Assembly: GCA_025786725.1 (NCBI GenBank)
Contig: JAHLTZ010000032.1
Coordinates: forward strand, 248,001 to 312,000
Length of the DNA: 64,000 nt
Source of the DNA: Syncephalis fuscata
Taxonomy: Eukaryota > Zoopagomycota > Zoopagomycetes > Zoopagales > Piptocephalidaceae
Direction of reading: 5' to 3'
In this document: positions 33,239-45,497 of the stretch, in pieces
Numbering within the stretch: position 1 is the stretch's first letter
How the letters are laid out: each line of letters begins with the position of its first letter
Program-made: the position numbers and the translations under genes
Notes under the pieces: model-generated
The model's input: the letters and a program-made list of their open reading frames with translations, nothing else
The model's database searches: none
Told to the model about the DNA's origin: nothing

Positions 33239-34506
33239 TCATTGGTATTCCGCCATAAGTGTCGGAATTTGTTGTCCTAGAGTCTGAACATTGACCGCGT
33301 TTTGTCTGCGTCGGAATGTACCGGCACGTTCCAGTCCACCCTCAATATCCACTTGGGCGGCTAATGGTTCTTCGCGATAAGTGCCGCCAATCGGCAGTGA
33401 GCTGCGTGTAACAAGCGCCCATAAATAACGAGCACCAAGTGCGACCTCTCGTATTAAATCTATAGGATTCAATGAGTCAACAAGACCCGCCCAAACAGTT
33501 TGTTTGACACGCTCTTTTGGACGATAAACACGGTAATCAAATGCTTTGACGTGGAGTAGCGCAAAAACTACCATTTCAAAGCAAATCAGAATCGCATTCA
33601 AGCCCGTGGCAATATTGGCTTTTGTCCAATATTCTGTTGGCTTTATAATATTGGCATTTGCTAGAATGTTAATAAGAAATGATTGCCAGAACGAAAAGAA
33701 TACAACTAGCTTGACGCACAAAAACTTAAAGAACGGACGATGTGGCGCCAATGCATCTTTGATTGTCACATAAAGCGTAATAAGTGCGTACATGGCCACA
33801 GTGACGGAAATAAAGTTGATGCAGCTGATATAAACGTTAGCATACTTGGGAGATAGTGACTCTGGGCAGAGCTTGTTCTGGGTCTGAGCAATTATCCCAA
33901 CGATTGTAAGGATTGGCTCAACAACAGCGTATTGTAGAATACCCCATTTAAGATACCATATGAGATGACGATTAGCCGGATTGTAGGTGATACAGCAGAA
34001 AGGCATGGTGAGTTTTAAACGTCTCGACTCTTCACCTACAAAGGCGAAGTGCTGGTCTGCTGGCGTGTCCCCCAAGTAATTTACCAATAAAATGAAGAAG
34101 GATGCCAACACAAAGGCTTCGTAAAAAGAGCGCACAAACTCGAAATAAGGCGCTTCGCGGTAGAAAACATACGAAAACCAGGAAGAAATGGCGAAGATAG
34201 GTATCATCAAACAGATGCGTACAATATAACGCTGCTGTTTAGGCACCGTATAGTACTGAACATGCTTCAATATCAGTGCGATTGAAATAAAGGTGGCAGT
34301 CCAAGCAGCGGCTCCAGACATAATCCAGCCTATACGATGTGCTATAGAGATAGCAGCAGTGATATTTATATCAGTATAGATATTTGTGGCTTATGTTATT
34401 TTGTAGTTTTGCAACTCAACGTACCATCCATGGCCAGGATATTCTTGAGATTATCGCCAGGATCTTTGCTTAGCTTAACCCAGCACTCTTCGTGTTCTGG
34501 TGTCAT
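33239..34506 (-). CDS. DUF300/TMEM184 (Ost-alpha family) membrane protein 2
   Basis: Second paralogue. A short first exon (34425-34506, MTPEHEECWVKLSKD..) joins by a GTACGT..TAG intron to HRIGWIMSGAAAWTATFISI, which supplies the usual start of helix 1. Then VPKQQRYIVRICLMIPIFAIS, FYEAFVLASFFILLVNYLGD, HLIWYLKWGILQYAVVEP, CPESLSPKYANVYI, FFKFLCVKLVVFFSFWQSF and ICFEMVVFALLHVKAFDY, followed by a long soluble tail. Apart from exon 1 it is intronless, unlike its neighbour. All key motifs of PF03619 are intact. Confidence 0.9.
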
Positions 34507-35963
34507 TTTTGCTAGTTTGTTTGAGACAATAAATGATATGCTTGTTTTCGATCAAAAGACTATGAGCAATAGCGCCCACGACCAGAAATGCTAAAGGGAG
34601 AATGACAAAATATAGAAGTTTGCTATGCAAAAAAACTGTAGCTATTTATAACAGGAATAGAATATGAAACTCAGACGATAGTTATTAGGACTGTTATGAT
34701 TCTTGGCAGTATTAAGCAATACAATACTGAACTGTACGTTGTAGTAATTACAGGGCTCGATTTGGATATATGTATATTCAAAGGGGAAAAGAAAGAAGCA
34801 CAGGATAGTACGACATTCAAGAACAGCACATAGAAGAGACAGCAAATAAGATAACAGGATTTGACGGCCAAATCAATTGGACGCTTTCTTTAAAGCATTC
34901 TGTGTTTTAAACTACGACACGAGAGCTGTTGTGTTGCACACTATTTGTCAATATGTAATCATTGTTAATACTTGATTTATAAATTAACAACTGAATTGCT
35001 GATTACTAAAACATTATAAAACCATACTTATTGGATAATCAATAGATAGCAATAATTCTTGCGTCTCTATCAACTGTATCTTATTAATATTTGTCTTTTA
35101 TACGCTGTTTTCTTTGGATCAATATATATATATATACCGAATCAAAACACTGTATATGGCAATTACATTATTGGTTACTAATCATTAAATCTATAAATAT
35201 TGGTCGAGAATTTATTGTGGCAATGATATATTATATTATAACTAAGGCATGGCATGTTGCACTACAATAAAACATTTTGCAATAGCGTTATCGCGAGTAA
35301 TGACTATTATGCTAATTGTTTATAAATAAACAAATCAAATCAAATCAAAATAAATTATTTCATTTAGGAGCGCATATTAAATGTCAATTAAGCAAATAAA
35401 AGAAATACTAGGTAAGCTAAGTTGTATAAGAAAAGTACGGGCAGTGGCAGACCTACATATTTCTCTACAGGATATTCTATTAATATAAAAGCATCGCTTT
35501 TTTTATAATTCAAAAGATTTAAACTTTATTACCAAATGATACGCTATTTTTGCAATATCCATAATAATATATGCCTGTCTGTATAAATGCTTGCAATAGA
35601 CTATATGATAAATAAATTGAATTGATGCTTAATGAATGGTCAATTGAGTACAAAAGCGCTATTATTGTAATGTGTCTGTAGCACTATAATAAAAAAGATA
35701 GCAAATAATATTGTAATAAGAACTATAAAATATAAAAGTATAACCGCATCGTCAATCCAAGTAATGAAATGCCATTCAAATGTAATGGACCAGTGCCACC
35801 ATTATCATATGCATCAAGCAACAGTCATACAGCATGGGCGTTGTAGCATAAGGCCTATTATCGTGCTCTTTGTCAATATCCTTATTAATTAGCCTACAAA
35901 TCAACTATTTGGTCACATTTTACATGCCACTTTACGCAATATTTATTAGCAGTAACAACGACA
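34507..35963. other. 1.45 kb AT-rich intergenic region
   Basis: Divergent region between DUF300 gene 2 and the UBE2Z-like gene, with several ATATATAT runs (e.g. near 35125). Only short, low-quality open frames. No gene seen. Confidence 0.45.
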
Positions 35964-38792
35964 ATGTTTGACCAAGCATTACTTCGCCTACAGCGCGAAT
36001 TGCTTGAGTATCTTCGTGCACCAGACGAGCAGATATTTATTAAGTATCAAGATGACAATATTACGAAAGTACGAGCTCTTATTGTTGGCCCAGTCCACAC
36101 GCCGTAAGTTGAGAAAATACTAATTACAATGCTGGCAGTAAAGCAAGGCTTTGCCAAAGTTTACTGACTATGACACGATTCTTTACTTAGTTATGCGTTA
36201 GGCATGTTTGAATTTCTTATGGAATTTCCACGCCAATATCCATCAGTGCCGCCTGTAGTAAGAATTATTGTAAGTAGCAATTAAAATAAAACGGCATTAT
36301 TGGTATTTAATATAAAATGTAGACAACTGATGGAGGTCAAACACGATTTAATCCCAATGTAAGCACTTTGCCATTACTGATAAATATTTGGTATATTAAC
36401 CATTCTGTTAATATGTGTAGTTATACGCCGATGGCAAAGTGTGTCTTAGTATTCTTGGTAAATAATGTATAACTAGTTTAATTTTTTAACTAACAAATTG
36501 GCGGTCACTGTTAGGCACTTGGACCGGATCAGCAGGTGAACAATGTAAATAACTCGATGGATATCGAAAAGTATATTGATTTATTACTATTGATAATAGG
36601 GTCTTCGGCACACGGCGTTTCCTCAGTTTTATTATCAATCCAAAGCATCATGTCTGAAACGCCAGTAAGTAAATTAATAGCAAAATATAAATATTATTCA
36701 ATAATATTTTTTATTGGATTCGCCTTAGATTGAAGAAGATTCAGACTTTACCAGGTTTGATAAAAAATATATTATTGAAACATGTGACTTTGCTACTAGA
36801 ATAGAGCTATTTAAAAATCTTACTGGTGGAAACTTAAAATCGAAAACATCCACTGAAAAACATACTCAGGGTCTTGATTTGATGGAGGCTGAGCCGTCAA
36901 CATCATCTACGTCAATGGCATCTAATGGCGATGCAATCAATTCTAAATATACAGCAGAGGTTGCACCAGCATCTATGACAATGGTGACGAGCGATGACAC
37001 AATGGATTCCAAGGATGTTGTAGAAACTAAATCTGAATCAATAGAAACAACGATAGCAGATAATGATTTGGTCGATTTCAAGAACGTGGAATCGATTGAA
37101 TTGCCGTCAACTACAACAATGCTGGTTGACAATGACAACGAGGTAATCAATTCCAAAGATACAGCATCGATAAACGCTACCATATGTATATCGCCGGTAT
37201 CGGTGCAGCCATCAAGTAGTCATAGTTCCATTGCTAATGACGCAGCATCAAATTCCATGGACACAACGGAAAATGAGAGTTCAAATGAAATGAATACGAC
37301 TGACAAGACCAAAGCTACAGAAACAAATGAAGCTGCACAAATATACAATAACAGAATGCGTCTAATCAATTATTATTATTATGAAAGTGTTGGAGATTGG
37401 TATGAAAATATTATCAATTATCGTGAAGCATTTGAAGCACTATTAAGTATACGCGAAGAGCAATATAAATGTAAAACTATGCATGGTAATTAATAAAAAC
37501 AACGCAAATATAAAGCACGATTTAACTATATTTTTACACATTTAGAAACCATTCGCATATCAGTCTGCGATCGACTGGAGACACTATTAAATATTCGCAA
37601 AAAACAGCACACATCAATAAACTGTGAAGTGCTTAAAAGAATACCGTCCGACATGCCATTCAATGTTAAAGTAACCACTATAATGCCATACATATATCAA
37701 TCGGATATTTACACTGATGATTTTGCCGATATTAGTAAACGACTATTTTTATGGCATTTCAACGCTTATTTGGTAGATACACATTAAATTGCTTTTAATT
37801 CCTGTGTTTCTAATTTAAACATAGGCTATTTGCGAGGCAGAATCTAGGCTGATTGAGGACAGATCACCATTTCAAATGATGCCGTTTGAGAGTAAACATA
37901 ATGGAATGAGTGGGATATTCAACTACAGCCAATTGGTTGAACGCTTGTTAAATATCAAGCGAATACTGCTAAAAGAGCAATGCACATGGGAGGAACAGTC
38001 AAAGGAGTGGATTAAAGACGAGTGCGGGACAGGTGATAATTTACGTGGCCAATTACAGCAGATTATCAACTCGAATAGTTTGGAAGGTAAGCATGAATAT
38101 GGCTGATGAATCACATATTTATATAGTTTATTAATAACGCATACATGTTACATTTCATAGGTATGGAACTGTCTTTGGAAGATGACAATCCATATATTTG
38201 GAACGTGTCCATCTTTGGCAAACCAATGACGTAAGAAATAGCCACTGCTGTGCAGTTGGATAACACTAACACTTGGCACATATATTATCAATTAATCCAA
38301 ACAATATTACACTATTTAGCAATTATGATGGCGGCTTCTTTCAGCTAAAACTTGTATTTCACAAAGATTTCCCTGAAGTATGGCCGCGAGCCGTATTCCG
38401 CACACCCGTCTATCATTGCCACGTTACCGAGGACGGCATTCCTTATTATCGGTAAGTAATAAGGTATTCCAAGCGATACTGTTCTATTTATTTATTCGAG
38501 TAAATACAATAAGCTGATACATGCCATATTGCTAATAGTGTGAAGCGAGAAAAAGATTTAAAAGAGCATTTGCAACAAATAGCCGCATTATTCGCCGAAG
38601 ATCCATCGCCAAATCCGGCCACACATGTTAATACTAAGGTATTATTTGATGTTGATGAAATAGGCTATAGCAGCAAATTAACAAACTTGCACCATTTAGG
38701 CGGCAGCGCTTTACTTTGGTACTGCAGACGAGCGGCGTCAATACGCACGCAGTGCACGACGATGTGCTGCCAGATCTGTTGAATACGAATAG
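35964..38792 (+). CDS. UBE2Z-like protein with two UBC folds
   Basis: Begins MFDQALLRLQRELLEYL. The first UBC fold is a UBE2Z/BIRC6-type E2: YALGMFEFLMEFPRQYPSVPP, RFNPNLYADGKVCLSILG with the catalytic Cys, then GTWTG and SSVLLSIQSIM, after a GTGAAC..ATAG intron (36536-36599). A long acidic Ser/Thr-rich linker follows. A second UBC-like fold starts NPYIWNVSIFGKPM and has FFQLKLVFHKDFPEVWP and YHCHVTEDGIPYYR, where the active-site Cys is absent. The end is frame-shifted: the +1 frame from about 38715 reads YFGTADERRQYARSARRC, the normal E2 tail, and stops at 38790-38792; the first frame stops at 38782. One extra T in GCTTTAC would explain it. Confidence 0.8.
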
Positions 38793-39146
38793 ATCAGTAC
38801 ATTAATAGTAAAGTATAGTATGGGATTGTCGCGCGCATGAATACGTAATCCAAATAAATTGCTTGTTTGTTTATTATACACTGTTACAGCAATTAAATAC
38901 TTGCTATAGAGTAAAAGCAGTCTTGATCTTCAAACATTCGATTATTCTATTAATAATAATGTTTAATCAACTTTTGCTGCTATTATATATTCATGTTTAA
39001 TACAGAACAATCATTTGCTAATATAGATTATTCAAAATGTTAACATTAATATTTGCTAATAATAACTACATATACTATTGACCAAATAAAACAGCATGTA
39101 CTCATTTCATCTACATCTATTTTCTTTTATTGTTATAATACGACGA
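38793..39146. other. Convergent 3' spacer
   Basis: AT-rich region between convergent genes; no gene seen. Confidence 0.4.
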
Positions 39147-40140
39147 CTAGGCCAATAATTCATCCAAGTCTACGTCCAACGTTGTCTGAGATGCACCAGC
39201 AATCATTTGTTCAAATGAGGATAGATTTGCCAGCGGTTCTGATGACGACACCAATTGTTGCTGCTGCTGCGCCGTAAGACTTGAATCCTGTGCATTATTT
39301 GTCGCTGAGATATCAGCCATAGTAGTATTACCATCTGCTTCATTTGCACTGGCATTTGCAGCAGCGGCTGCTTTAGCCAGTTGTTGATGATGCTCTTCAA
39401 TTTCTACAATAATCGATATTAGATTAAACAATATAAACAGTATTTTCCAATTAATATGTACTCTCATTTACCTTTACGTCTTTGTCGTCGTATGTCTTCT
39501 TCAGCCTTGCGAATTTCCATTAAATTCAGCTTGCGGTTACGTTCATTCAGCTGCTGGAGCGCTCGTTGTCGCTCATTTGTCTGAGCCTCCAAAATACGAT
39601 CAATTTCGGCAATTTCGGTATCATACCGCTTTACAGTATAGGTTAGGTTAACGATATAAATGGCAGCAACAACTATTGCTCAATGCTAATAAAGGATATG
39701 TTTCCTGTTCGCCGTTCATTACGGCCCTTTCACGCTCTCGTATCAATTGTGACTTCTCCAATGTTGGGTTAAACATAATTAATGACTGTTTTACCTTGAC
39801 CATTTCTTCAACCTCTTGCTGAATACCAACAAAGACATGATTTAGTTATCAATGCATTGTGTGTAAGTGTAAGGTTTATAACTTACATCGTTAAGCACGT
39901 AATTGCGTGCAAATTCCAAATCTTTTTGTTTCCTTTCAACATCAGACAATGTAATCGGCTTTAGCTGCTCATGCTTTAGTGTGCCCATGTATCGATCGTA
40001 TTCTCTCTACACATATACACTTTCTATTAGATATACTATCCTTTTATCTTTCATTTGATCAATCGGCTGATTTGTTCTAATCCTACCTGAGTACAAGGAC
40101 CATTTGAAATAGTATTTTTTACAATTATGAATAATTGCAT
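39147..40140 (-). CDS. Coiled-coil protein of unknown function
   Basis: Start MQLFIIVKNTISNGPCTQ at 40140, spliced to REYDRYMGTLKHEQLKP, ITLSDVERKQKDLEFARNY, VEEMVKVKQSLIMFNP and RERERAVMNGEQE. An AT-AC intron (39636-39699) leads to TVKRYDTEIAEIDRILEAQ, RALQQLNERNRKLNL and EEDIRRQRRK, then an Ala-rich, Gln-rich acidic tail ending TTLDVDLDELLA. Most of the protein is predicted coiled coil with RE/RER and Q-rich heptads. I do not recognise the family; a nuclear or RNA-related subunit is possible, but this is a guess. The interior U12-type intron is the reason to look at it again. Confidence 0.75.
39636..39699 (-). other. U12-type AT-AC intron in the coiled-coil gene
   Basis: In sense orientation the 64-nt intron starts ATATCCTTTA and ends CTATAC. 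A GTTAACCT branch-like element ends about 12 nt before the 3' end. Splicing joins GEQET-VKRYDTEIAEID with AC|T forming a Thr codon; no stop remains. Confidence 0.85.
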
Positions 40141-40364
40141 AGTATGTGCAGCTTACTATTTGTTTCAATCTCATTATTATGTATATAACTCACTATTCAT
40201 TAAACTTTTTACATAATCCAGATACTTAATATTGTTGAAAAAACAATAACTATGCATGCTAAAATTCAACACAGTCATTAGTATAAATATCATTTAATCA
40301 TTTGCTCAGGATAATAAAAAATGTATTAAGTTTTGTTAATAGATTGATTGTAGAGAATAAAGAT

Positions 40365-42101
40365 TTAAGCGTTGGTATGGCATGGAGTAAACGACTGCTG
40401 CTTTTGCAATAATTCTTTGGTAATGCTTCGAGTAAAATTAGCGTCGTCGATTACAAGATTAAATTCCTGAGAATGAAACCAAGACTGAGCATCTTGATTC
40501 CCGCTTCCAAACAATGCAATTTCTAAAAAAAAATGGCATTGGCGCGTTAAGAGTATAATTAGCAGGTTTTAATCTACTTACCATTGTCGACATTCATAAA
40601 CTTAACATGTGACCAGTTGTTTTTGTCAGGCTCCGTTTTAGGTGGCTGTTGTCGACCAACAAACCAGCAGGCTTGGAAATTAGTTGGTGGCTTGAAATTA
40701 TTTAATCCAACCGTATTATAAAGCTGCTTTAATGCAATATGATTTGTGCCATCAGCCTCTGAATAAAACTGGCAGTAAGCTTTTGAGAAAAATTAACCAA
40801 ACTACCAGTGGCTTACGTGAATCAGGATATAATGCCTCGCCAACATCTTCAAAATGATAAGACGTTACTAGATCCACTTTTACGCCACGTCTCACGGTAT
40901 CCGCAACTATTTGCCGAATATCTGGTACATTGAAATTAGGTGTCTGAATAAAGACATTTTGTTTTGCAGAGTTCATCGCAACGATCCATGCTACGTTCTG
41001 TAGGTCCATGACTTTATGCAGTTCTACGCGCGACTCCCAGTTGTGCGGTGCAACCAGTATAGGCACCATATCGGGTGTTGTTATGGGCATTGGCTGATGT
41101 AGTAAAGGCATAGGGACCGCACTGTTTTCCGAGCTGTGGCGGTTCATGCCATATTCGCTCTCACCATCACTGGTTGGCCGAGCAGTTCGCCAAATGTGAA
41201 AAAAGTCATTACGTGCAGCAAGTGCCACAGGGCCTTCAATGTCGACCAGAAGTTCCAGTCCAGATGCCGAATCTATGTTCCTAGAGCCAACAATCACTTT
41301 TCGCCCATCTATTGTCATTGTCTTTGAATGTAACGTCCCTGCAGGCCAGAAATGAAAAGTACGTAAACGAAAATCGATTGCTGGTAACTCAGCTGGGTCT
41401 GGCAAGCCCACCAGCCGAGTGGGTAGCTCATGAACGCCATTCAGCAAGTTAGGAACTAGTTCCAGCTTTCTCAGTAGTGCTTTAGCAACGGATTTATTTC
41501 CAGTATTTTTGAAAAGGCTAATAAGATATCCCAGGTCCACATCTGTTGCAACCACCAGGGCAAGCGCATCTGTGATCATGTAGACACGCACTCGGCGGCC
41601 CTCTTTCTGGGCTTTTGCGTTTAATTTTCTTAAACTTCTTGAGATATTTAATAAACATTTGGAATCTTGCTCAATTAAAAATGTCGACAGTACTACCTCT
41701 TCTTGCGCTTCCTCGATTGGCTTTGCAAACATTTCAGCACATAAATTATTATTTTCAGCATAGTCAATTGAATGACGCACTATTTTTCCAGCAGATAGAA
41801 TTTGGTTCAATGGAATACTAGAATTCTTAAGCTCCGTTTTTTCAACATTAATCATTGCACTGTAAATTTTTTGTGCTATTCCGGAAAGTGGCCGTGGTAA
41901 AATAGCATTATCAACAGTATAAGCCACGTCTGCTATTTTGTTACTCCATGGCAACTGTTTAGATTCTTCGATTGATAAATTTAAAGAACCGAATGGCGTG
42001 GCCAATGCATGCACGGCAAATTGGGCTGCAATAACTAAAAGCGTCGCCCGAAATAAATAAAGCCAAATTGACCAACGCATAAAAACACTATGGGCGTACA
42101 T
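40365..42101 (-). CDS. Phospholipase D superfamily protein (two HKD-type motifs)
   Basis: Starts MYAHSVFMRWSIWLYLFRAT at 42101 with an N-terminal hydrophobic segment (signal anchor). The first phosphodiesterase motif is LHSKTMTIDGRKVIVGSRNID (H-x-K-x4-D), followed later by IFIQTPNFNVPDI-like strands and GVKVDLVTSYHFEDVGEAL. After introns a second HKD-like motif reads SHVKFMNVDN with IALFGSGNQDAQSWFHSQEFN. Two HKD motifs in one chain give the PLD fold. The layout is like fungal cardiolipin-synthase/PLD-type proteins of unknown substrate. The second motif retains His, Lys and Asp, so activity is possible. Confidence 0.85.
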
Positions 42102-43123
42102 TTCTGAACCTTCCAAAATGTACTATCAAAATCAGCATAATAGCTTAAGTTAGCAATAGTAGACGTAGCATGCAACTAATTATTCTACAACACATAACTT
42201 CCGTCTTTTGATTAATGGCTGATATTTACCTTAGTCAGTAGAACTAATATTTTCTACAAGTTTAATAATACTGGTCTATAAATTTTTAATCAAAATCTTG
42301 TAAACAAAATAGTAAAATAATTCAAATTTTATAGAGTTGAAATGTATAAGAATACTGATAATAAAATAAATGTAGAATATTTAGCTTGTGAATCACGCTT
42401 AAAAAAACGAATGTGCCTAGTAGCAAGTGGTAGAAACCTAGCAACTAGCTCTATGCCTATACCCATCACGTCACTAGAATTTTAAGTAAGGCCATGGCAA
42501 CCAAAGTTTATTATTAAAAAAATAACAAAATACATATTACAAACTAGTAGTAATTGCATGTTTGTATCAATTATCGCAGAATTAACACCATTAATCGTAT
42601 GAATTTGAGAATCTTCATCTATGGATTAAAACGTCGAAATATGAACATAAATAATAGCATTAATATCACATTCTTCAATATTTATACTAGGATAAAATTA
42701 GAGACATCAGCTAAACAAAAAGCAAATAGTATGAGAACAGACATTAATAATAACAAATAAATGTAATAATAATAATAAGATCAATAAAGGCAATCTACAC
42801 CAAATGCCGTTGTATCATAACATATAGCAAATTTCAGTACATTATAAAATGTGGAGTAATGAATTGTCTGTTAATATAAATGTGATGATATTTGCAGCTA
42901 TTGTTTTTAAACATGCAATCTTTGTATGGAAATCAAATACACAACTATTTTATTTTAAATCATCAATATGATAATAATGCCGAATCGGTCCAATTCCACA
43001 TGTCGTTGCTACAACGGGACTATAACAATTGAAGCCAGATATTGGTTATGAAAATCAATCAAATTTTCTTTTCTAAGCCATTAACCATTTACTTAGCGCT
43101 GCTCAGTCCATTCTTATTAGAAA
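42102..43123. other. 1 kb AT-rich intergenic region
   Basis: Divergent spacer between the PLD-family gene and the secreted kinase-like gene. Very AT-rich, no gene seen. Confidence 0.45.
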
Positions 43124-44393
43124 ATGCTTTTTGATATCCGCTTAAAATCTATTATCGTTATAGCTGTAGTTGTTTGTAGCCTAACATCCAACACTATTAC
43201 AAAAGTATTATGTGCTAGTCCCAATAAAGCCCATGTAACATCAACAAAAATTATTCGAAAGCCTTTAAAACAGTCAATTGCTAGAGAATATCCAGAGTTT
43301 TCATCAGTAGCTGGTTTAACCGATATTAAATGGATATCTAAAAAGGCCAATATAATAACACTTAAAGCATACTTTTTTCAAAAACCCGTTTTTTTAAAAT
43401 GTGCCAAACAAAAGGCAATATATACGAAGGAGCTAAACATTATAAAGGTAATACTTTTGCTGAATGTATATACTATAATAAATGTTAATATTGCTGTAGA
43501 AAATCTTTAATTCAAATCCAGGCAATGATGAATGTGGTCTACCCTACTGGGTTCATAATCTTTTTTTACCGATTACAAACACCTTTACTACAAATAATGG
43601 GTTTGATTGTACAGTTTATCCAAGAACAGAAACTACTGTTAGTCTCCGCGAATTTATAGACCAGGCTTCTATAGTTGATCGATACAAGGCTGCTTATAGC
43701 ATTACCCGCCAATTGTTAATGGGTAGGTGACTTTACTTACAGCTGTAGTTTATATTTACAAACATAACTTGAATTACAATAGCCAATGCCTATCTTCATT
43801 GCAAAAATATTATACATCGTAATATCCAGCCCAATAGTAAGTTTGTACGACATCTTCAATATCACCTAACATTTGTATCAGACATTCTTATTGACATAGA
43901 TAATACGGGCCTTGTTTCACTCAAACTTATCAATTTTTATAATGCTATTGAAGTACCATCTAGTATGGAGGGTCGTTTAACGTGTGTGACATTAGCCTAT
44001 TGTAGTCCTGAGACATTTGTGCATGGTATTAAATTTAGTTTTACTAAATCCGAATCTTGGGCGATTGGTGTAGTATTGTACGAGCTATTGATGAAAAGGC
44101 TTCCATACGGTAATTCCCTCAATTTAAATATTAAAGAGATAAAAGATAGATATAAGACTACTTTAATTAAAGCATTCAACCTGAAGAAGATTCAGCATGA
44201 GTTAATTGAGATTGATTCAAAATTCAACGGTATTGCTGACCAATATAATACTATTGCCATTGTCCTGTGGATCACACTTTTGCTGTTACCAGATCCTGCT
44301 CAGCGATACACTCCACACGAGATGCTAATGAATATTGTATTTCCACATGAGCAAGAAATATTCAATAGACTTAATCAACCAAGCAATGCTTAA
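43124..44393 (+). CDS. Secreted kinase-like protein, predicted pseudokinase
   Basis: MLFDIRLKSIIVIAVVVCS and SNTITKVLCAS form a convincing signal peptide. After two clean GT-AG introns a protein-kinase fold is visible: FLKCAKQKAIYTKELNIIKK (beta-3 Lys and helix-C Glu), REFIDQASIVDRYKAAY, the loop AYLHCKNIIHRNIQPNSK, LKLINFYNAI, TLAYCSPETF, ESWAIGVVLYELLMKRLPYG and DPAQRYTPHEMLM. The catalytic Asp of HRD is Asn (HRN) and the Asp of DFG is Asn (NFY), so phosphotransfer is not expected. A typical Gly-rich loop is missing too. A secreted pseudokinase in a fungus is unusual; the fold assignment is from conserved positions by eye. Confidence 0.8.
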
Positions 44394-44491
44394 GCTATGT
44401 TTAATTAAACAATAAATAATTCATTCATTCATTAATAATATTATATTAGCTATTGATGTATAATCGTCGTGTATATTAAATTTATTGTCAA

Positions 44492-45452
44492 TTATATCTT
44501 AAAATCGGCCGGCGGTTCCCAATTCTCAATGCCCAAATCAGCATAGTATTCCCGCCATGCCTGGATCACTAATTCTTCCGTTTGAATATCAACAAGGCTG
44601 CGTTTATTCGAGCGCAGTTCACTTAATCGACGCTGTTCCGCTTCTTGTTCTCGTTGAATTTGAATAAAGGTGAATTCACCAGAAGTAGTTGATACAGAGG
44701 GTATTGACGATGATGGATTCAGCTGTTGTTTACGAGATGGCCGACGCTTATGCACATCCGTCCTCATTGTATCATGCACAGGTGTTGTTATATTTGGAAA
44801 ATCCTTACTAGACGTACTTGACATTAGAGGTGTAGTTCCAATGAGTGGCACTGACCAGCCACGGGCCGAATTAGATTTGTGTGCAGCAGATTGTTCTATC
44901 ACTCGATGACTTGGTCGTTCCACTCTTCCTTCTTTCGAATCTCGTCGAGTTTTATTTATTGCTATTGGTGATGGTGCTGCTTTGCTAGGTGATTGACCAG
45001 TAGGAATAATTGAAGTGATAGAACTCGAAGTGGGCAGTCCCCAAGTGACAGCGGCAGCAGCAGTAGGTGGCGTGCGTGGTGATATTTGGTCTTTGCCCGT
45101 GTGTTGTGACTGACGTTTTCGTTCGCGTTGTGATAATTTCGGCTTTATAGCTATTGGAATCGTCGTTGTCTCTTTTGTTGCTGGTGGCGATGTCGGCATG
45201 GCAACACGAGACATCTATTATCCAGTATCTATTAGTCGGTTAAAGTAAGAATAATGCATGGCAGTTACCGTGTTTGGAGATGTTACTGCTATTGATTTAG
45301 CTATGCTGGCTGCTTGTTTTTTGGACGCTGAAGAGCTTGTTGTTGAACTAGTTGCCTTCTGCTCCTGCATAATGTCGACTAATAAAAGTCGTTCTGATGA
45401 TGTTATTTTTGATTCATGCTTTTTTGGTGATCTAGCATATTAATTAGCACCA

Positions 45453-45497
<45 letters not shown>

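Noticed and set aside
35875-35885. ATATCCTTA, similar to a U12 donor
   Set aside because: It lies upstream of the UBE2Z-like start with no coding exon before it; a 5'-UTR intron cannot be shown.
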